64,000 nucleotides of DNA from Cupriavidus sp. IDO (GTDB lineage: Bacteria; Pseudomonadota; Gammaproteobacteria; Burkholderiales; Burkholderiaceae): positions 1 to 64,000 of the forward strand of contig NZ_JWMA01000069.1 in NCBI RefSeq assembly GCF_000812465.1, written 5' to 3'. Positions 60,945 through 64,000 of this stretch are shown in pieces (the first letter of the stretch is position 1; every line of letters starts with the position of its first letter). Below the pieces are notes generated by a model, which made no database searches, was not told the origin of the DNA, and saw only the letters and a list, made by a program, of their open reading frames with translations. The position numbers and the translations under genes were made by a program.

Positions 60945-62075
60945 ATGCTGCTGAACTCCGAACAGGAAATGATCCGCGACGCCGTGCGCCAGTTTGCGCA
61001 GGAGGTGATCGCGCCGCAGGCCGCGCAATGGGATCGCGACAAGACCTTTCCCAAGGACGTGCATCGCGAGCTGGCGGCGCTGGGCGCCTATGGCGTCGCG
61101 GTGCCCGAAGCATACGGCGGCGCCGGGCTCGACTATCTTTCGCTCGCACTGATCCTGGAGGAGATCGCGGCCGGTGACGGTGGCACCTCCACCGTCATCA
61201 GCGTCAACAATTGCCCAGTGTGCAGCATGCTGATGGCGTTTGCCAGCGAAGCGCAGAAGCAGCAGTGGCTGGTGCCGCTGGCGCGCGGCGAGATGCTGGG
61301 TGCGTTCTGCCTGACCGAGCCGCACGTCGGCTCGGACGCGGCGGCGCTGCGGACCACCGCGGTGCGCGACGGCGACCACTACGTCCTGAATGGCGTAAAG
61401 CAGTTCATCACCAGCGGGAAGAACGCCGACGTGGCGATCGTGCTCGCCGTCACCGACAAGTCGGCCGGCAAGCGCGGCATCAGCGCCTTCCTCGTACCGA
61501 CGTCCACGCCGGGCTACGTGGTGGCGCGGCTGGAAGACAAGCTCGGCCAGCATTCCTCCGACACCGCGCAGATCTTGTTCGAGGACTGCCGCATCCCCGC
61601 CGCAAACCTGCTGGGCGAAGAAGGCGGCGGCTACAGGATGGCGCTGTCCGGCCTGGAAGGCGGGCGCATCGGCATCGCCTCGCAAAGCGTGGGCATGGCG
61701 CGTGCCGCCTTCGACGCCGCGCTGGCCTACGCCAAGGAGCGCGAGAGCTTTGGCCAGCCGCTGTTTCAGCACCAGGCCGTGCAGTTCCGCCTGGCCGATA
61801 TGGCAACGCGCATCGACGTGGCGCGGCAGATGGTCTGGCATGCCGCCTCGCTCAAGGATGCCGGCAGGCCCTGCCTGAAGGAGGCGGCAATGGCCAAACT
61901 GTTCGCCAGCGAGATGGCCGAGTCGGTCTGCTCCGATGCAATCCAGGTGTTCGGCGGCTACGGTTACGTCAGCGATTTCCCGGTGGAGCGCATCTATCGC
62001 GACGTGCGCGTCTGCCAGATCTACGAAGGCACCAGCGATATCCAGAAGATACTGATCGCACGCGCGCTGTCGTGA
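60945..62075 (+). CDS. Acyl-CoA dehydrogenase
   Basis: A 376-residue ACAD. FAD-binding marks are AFCLTEPHVGSDAAAL and FITSGKNADVAIV, and the catalytic base is Glu361 in IYEGTSDIQKI, the usual place for short- and medium-chain enzymes, in contrast to liuA. The sequence is closest in pattern to butyryl- or short/branched-chain dehydrogenases, but the chain length cannot be fixed. Confidence 0.9.
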   Translation: MLLNSEQEMIRDAVRQFAQEVIAPQAAQWDRDKTFPKDVHRELAALGAYGVAVPEAYGGAGLDYLSLALILEEIAAGDGGTSTVISVNNCPVCSMLMAFASEAQKQQWLVPLARGEMLGAFCLTEPHVGSDAAALRTTAVRDGDHYVLNGVKQFITSGKNADVAIVLAVTDKSAGKRGISAFLVPTSTPGYVVARLEDKLGQHSSDTAQILFEDCRIPAANLLGEEGGGYRMALSGLEGGRIGIASQSVGMARAAFDAALAYAKERESFGQPLFQHQAVQFRLADMATRIDVARQMVWHAASLKDAGRPCLKEAAMAKLFASEMAESVCSDAIQVFGGYGYVSDFPVERIYRDVRVCQIYEGTSDIQKILIARALS

Positions 62076-62146
62076 CGGCAGCATGACGAGTCCGAACCAG
62101 AAGCACCCCCATTCACAGCAAGACCAACAACCGAGGGCCCGCGACA

Positions 62147-62806
62147 ATGAGTGCAGCGATCGATTTCTACTTTGATTTCTCGTCACCGTATGGCTACTTC
62201 GCCAGCACCCGCATCGACGAGCTGGCGCAGAAGTATGGCCGTATCGTGGCGTGGCATCCGATCCTGCTCGGCGTGGTGTTCAAGACCACCGGCGCGTCGC
62301 CGCTGCCGCAGTTGCCGCTCAAGGGCGATTACTCGTGGCGCGACTTTGAGCGCACTGCGCGCTTCCACGACATCGAATACAAGCGCCCGGCGCATTTCCC
62401 GCTGCCCACCACGCATGCCGCGCGGGCAATGCTGTGGCTGCAGAACCATCATGGCGACGACATCGCCGCCGCCTTCGCCAAGGCCGTGTACCACGCGCTG
62501 TTTGTCGACGACATCAACATCGCGGAGCCGGCCGAGATCATGAAGCTGGCCGAACCGCTCGGCATTGACGCGCAGGCCCTGAATGCCGGCGCCACCAGCT
62601 ACCAGATCAAGGACCAGCTCAAGGCCGAGATCGAAGTCGCCATGGCCAAGGGCGTGTTCGGCTCGCCCTTCGTCATCGTCGACGGCGAGCCGTTCTGGGG
62701 TTTCGACCGCTTCGACCAGCTCGAGGCGCACCTGAAGAGCCGCCGCCAGACCGAACTCCGGGCCGTGACCAGCCCGGACAGCACCAAGGAAAAGAAACCC
62801 GCATGA
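62147..62806 (+). CDS. 2-hydroxychromene-2-carboxylate isomerase/DsbA-fold (kappa-GST-like) protein
   Basis: A 219-residue protein of the DsbA-like/HCCA isomerase group, beginning FYFDFSSPYGYFASTR with the active-site Ser in place of the Cys of DsbA, and containing GVFGSPFVIVDGEPFWGFDRFDQLEAHL near the end. Members act on naphthalene metabolites or, as kappa GST relatives, with glutathione. The downstream gene is a partial GST, so a glutathione-linked role is possible. Its stop overlaps the HAD gene by 4 nt. Confidence 0.87.
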   Translation: MSAAIDFYFDFSSPYGYFASTRIDELAQKYGRIVAWHPILLGVVFKTTGASPLPQLPLKGDYSWRDFERTARFHDIEYKRPAHFPLPTTHAARAMLWLQNHHGDDIAAAFAKAVYHALFVDDINIAEPAEIMKLAEPLGIDAQALNAGATSYQIKDQLKAEIEVAMAKGVFGSPFVIVDGEPFWGFDRFDQLEAHLKSRRQTELRAVTSPDSTKEKKPA

Positions 62807-63498
62807 CTGCAGCAAACCAGGGCCTGCGCGGCCCATCCGCACGTTTCGATTGTGTGATCTTCGACTGCGACGGGGTTCTCGTCGACAGCGAGCCCATCGT
62901 CAATCGCGTGCTCAACGAGATGCTCAACGAACTCGGCATCAGGATCTCGCTGGAAGATTCCACCCGCATGTTCCTCGGCCGCGCGGTGCGCGAAGAGCTG
63001 GACAACATCGCCCGCATGCGCGGCGCGCCGCTGCCGGAGAACTGGCTGTCGACCTGGCTCGCCCGCCGCAACCAGGTGCTGGAAGCGGAAGTGCAGGGCG
63101 TGCCCTATGTACGCGAGGCGGTTGCCGCGATTGCGGCCACCGGCATGCCGGTGTGCGTGGCATCGGGCGCGGATCGCATCAAGGTCAAGCTGCAGCTGAC
63201 GCGCACCGGGCTGGTGGAACTGTTCCAGCAGGACGAGCGCGAGCACATCTTCTCGGCCACCGAAGTGGCGCGTAGCAAGCCTGCGCCGGACGTCTACCTG
63301 CTGGCGGCGCGCACCATGGGCGTGGAGCCGGTGCGTTGCGCGGTGATCGAGGACAGCCCGACCGGCATCACCGCGGGCGTTGCCGCCGGCATGACGGTGT
63401 TCGGCTATGCCGCGCGCAACGACGCCGCCTCGCTGAGCGAGGCCGGCGCACAGATGATCTTCACCGATATGCGCGACCTGCCGGAGTTGCTGGGATGA
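62803..63498 (+). CDS. HAD-superfamily phosphatase
   Basis: A 231-residue HAD hydrolase of the phosphoglycolate phosphatase/beta-phosphoglucomutase type: motif I FDCDGVLVDSE, motif II near VASGADRIK, motif III with ARSKPAPDVY and motif IV EDSPTGITAG. The cap insert (about 30-95) lies after motif I. The substrate is unknown. The gene overlaps both neighbours (ATGA) in the run of four coupled genes. Confidence 0.89.
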   Translation: MTAANQGLRGPSARFDCVIFDCDGVLVDSEPIVNRVLNEMLNELGIRISLEDSTRMFLGRAVREELDNIARMRGAPLPENWLSTWLARRNQVLEAEVQGVPYVREAVAAIAATGMPVCVASGADRIKVKLQLTRTGLVELFQQDEREHIFSATEVARSKPAPDVYLLAARTMGVEPVRCAVIEDSPTGITAGVAAGMTVFGYAARNDAASLSEAGAQMIFTDMRDLPELLG

Positions 63499-63926
63499 AT
63501 GCGCGCCGCCTGCCCAAGGCCACCGCCGAGCCATGCCCTTGCGGCAACAGCGCGGAGTACGCCGCGTGCTGCGGCCGCTATCACCGCGGCGAGGCATTGC
63601 CGCCCAACGCCGAGGCGCTGATGCGCTCGCGCTACAGCGCCTACGTGCTGGGCAATACGGACTGGCTGAGGCAGACGTGGCATCCGTCCACCTGTCCGGA
63701 CGACCTGGAGCCGGATCCGGCCACGCGCTGGCTCGGACTGAGCATCAAGGCGCATGCGCAGCAGGACGATACGCATGCGACCGTGGAATTCGTGGCGCGC
63801 TACAAGGTAGGCGGGCGCGCCTGGCGGCTGCATGAGCGCAGCCGGTTCGTGCGCGAGCCGCGCATGGCCGGCGGCGCGGCGTGCTGGCTCTACGTGGATG
63901 GCGACATGATCGGGGAGGCGTCATGA
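63495..63926 (+). CDS. YchJ family protein (SEC-C metal-binding motif)
   Basis: A 143-residue protein with an N-terminal SEC-C-like zinc motif (CPCGNSAEYAACCGRYH) and a YchJ-type middle domain (about 30-130, LMRSRYSAYVLGNTDWLRQTWHPST, a NTF2-like region). YchJ proteins are widespread and have no proven role. It overlaps the HAD gene upstream and the GST gene downstream by 4 nt each. Confidence 0.87.
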   Translation: MNARRLPKATAEPCPCGNSAEYAACCGRYHRGEALPPNAEALMRSRYSAYVLGNTDWLRQTWHPSTCPDDLEPDPATRWLGLSIKAHAQQDDTHATVEFVARYKVGGRAWRLHERSRFVREPRMAGGAACWLYVDGDMIGEAS

Positions 63927-64000
63927 GTGATCAGGGAAGGCCTGAGTACCTGCTGTACTGCTTCGCGCAATCTGGCAACGCCTACAAGGCCGCATTGATG
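63923..64000 (+). CDS. Glutathione S-transferase, N-terminal fragment
   Basis: The frame starts with ATG at 63923 inside the YchJ stop and is cut by the window end after 26 residues. The visible part, with YLLYCFAQSGNAYKAAL, matches the start of bacterial glutathione S-transferases (thioredoxin-fold glutathione-binding domain). Only the first strand and helix are present. Confidence 0.7.
   Translation, partial: MSDQGRPEYLLYCFAQSGNAYKAALM

Overview
The window is GC-rich, gene-dense chromosomal DNA from a beta-proteobacterium of the Burkholderiales, most likely Cupriavidus (Ralstonia eutropha group). The main clues are a PhaM-type polyhydroxybutyrate granule protein, a methionine synthase split into two genes, a Bug-type solute receptor, a LiuR-type regulator, and gatCA divergent from mreBCD-mrdA-rodA. 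I place the genus from remembered family content, not from an alignment. I saw no rRNA, tRNA, insertion sequence, prophage, CRISPR array or replication origin. The region reads as core chromosome with metabolic operons inserted between housekeeping genes.

Layout. 1-2452 (minus): gatC, gatA, a small lipoprotein and a truncated frame. 2453-3091: a regulatory gap with an inverted repeat and a triple repeat. 3092-9339: the rod-shape operon mreB-mreC-mreD-mrdA-rodA, ending in a hairpin terminator. 9405-11151: DUF484 and xerC, convergent with a LysR regulator that is divergent from a DUF2917 gene. 12832-14623: lipB-lipA (lipoate), bounded by strong terminators. 14969-19893: pxpB-pxpC-pxpA-DUF969-DUF979-pcp, an apparently complete 5-oxoproline (pyroglutamate) utilisation operon, with a near-perfect palindrome in front. 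19905-24791 (minus): a Mla/MCE-type lipid transport operon ending in a VanZ-like gene. 24943-27464: birA-coaX-SPOR protein. 27491-34636 (minus): hldE C-half homologue, di-iron ferritin-like protein, patatin-like lipase with phaM, enoyl-CoA hydratase, and a FAH-family hydrolase with a Bug receptor, divergent from an IclR regulator. 34856-38135: IclR, a TonB-like/DUF3108 protein, an alpha/beta hydrolase and DUF3567. 38757-42589: split metH.

42854-46946 groups a small secreted protein, a LuxR-type response regulator, a lone receiver protein, a CHASE3 histidine kinase and two small membrane or membrane-anchored stress-type proteins. 47644-52744 holds argS, an FtsN-like SPOR protein, dsbA, an SDR and a cytoplasmic BtuF-like protein. 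From 53935 to the end lies an acyl-CoA catabolic block: a LiuR-like MerR regulator flanked by two closely similar 22-bp operators, a hotdog thioesterase, isovaleryl-CoA dehydrogenase, aceK, carbonic anhydrase, thiolase, SDR, a second acyl-CoA dehydrogenase, a DsbA-fold isomerase, a HAD phosphatase, a YchJ-type protein and the start of a glutathione S-transferase.

Many operons are packed with 4-nt ATGA or GTGA stop/start overlaps, which suggests translational coupling. The most interesting leads are the DUF969/DUF979 pair as a possible pyroglutamate transporter, the operators of the LiuR block, the signal-less BtuF-like protein, the CHASE3 envelope cluster, and several unexplained palindromes in promoter regions.
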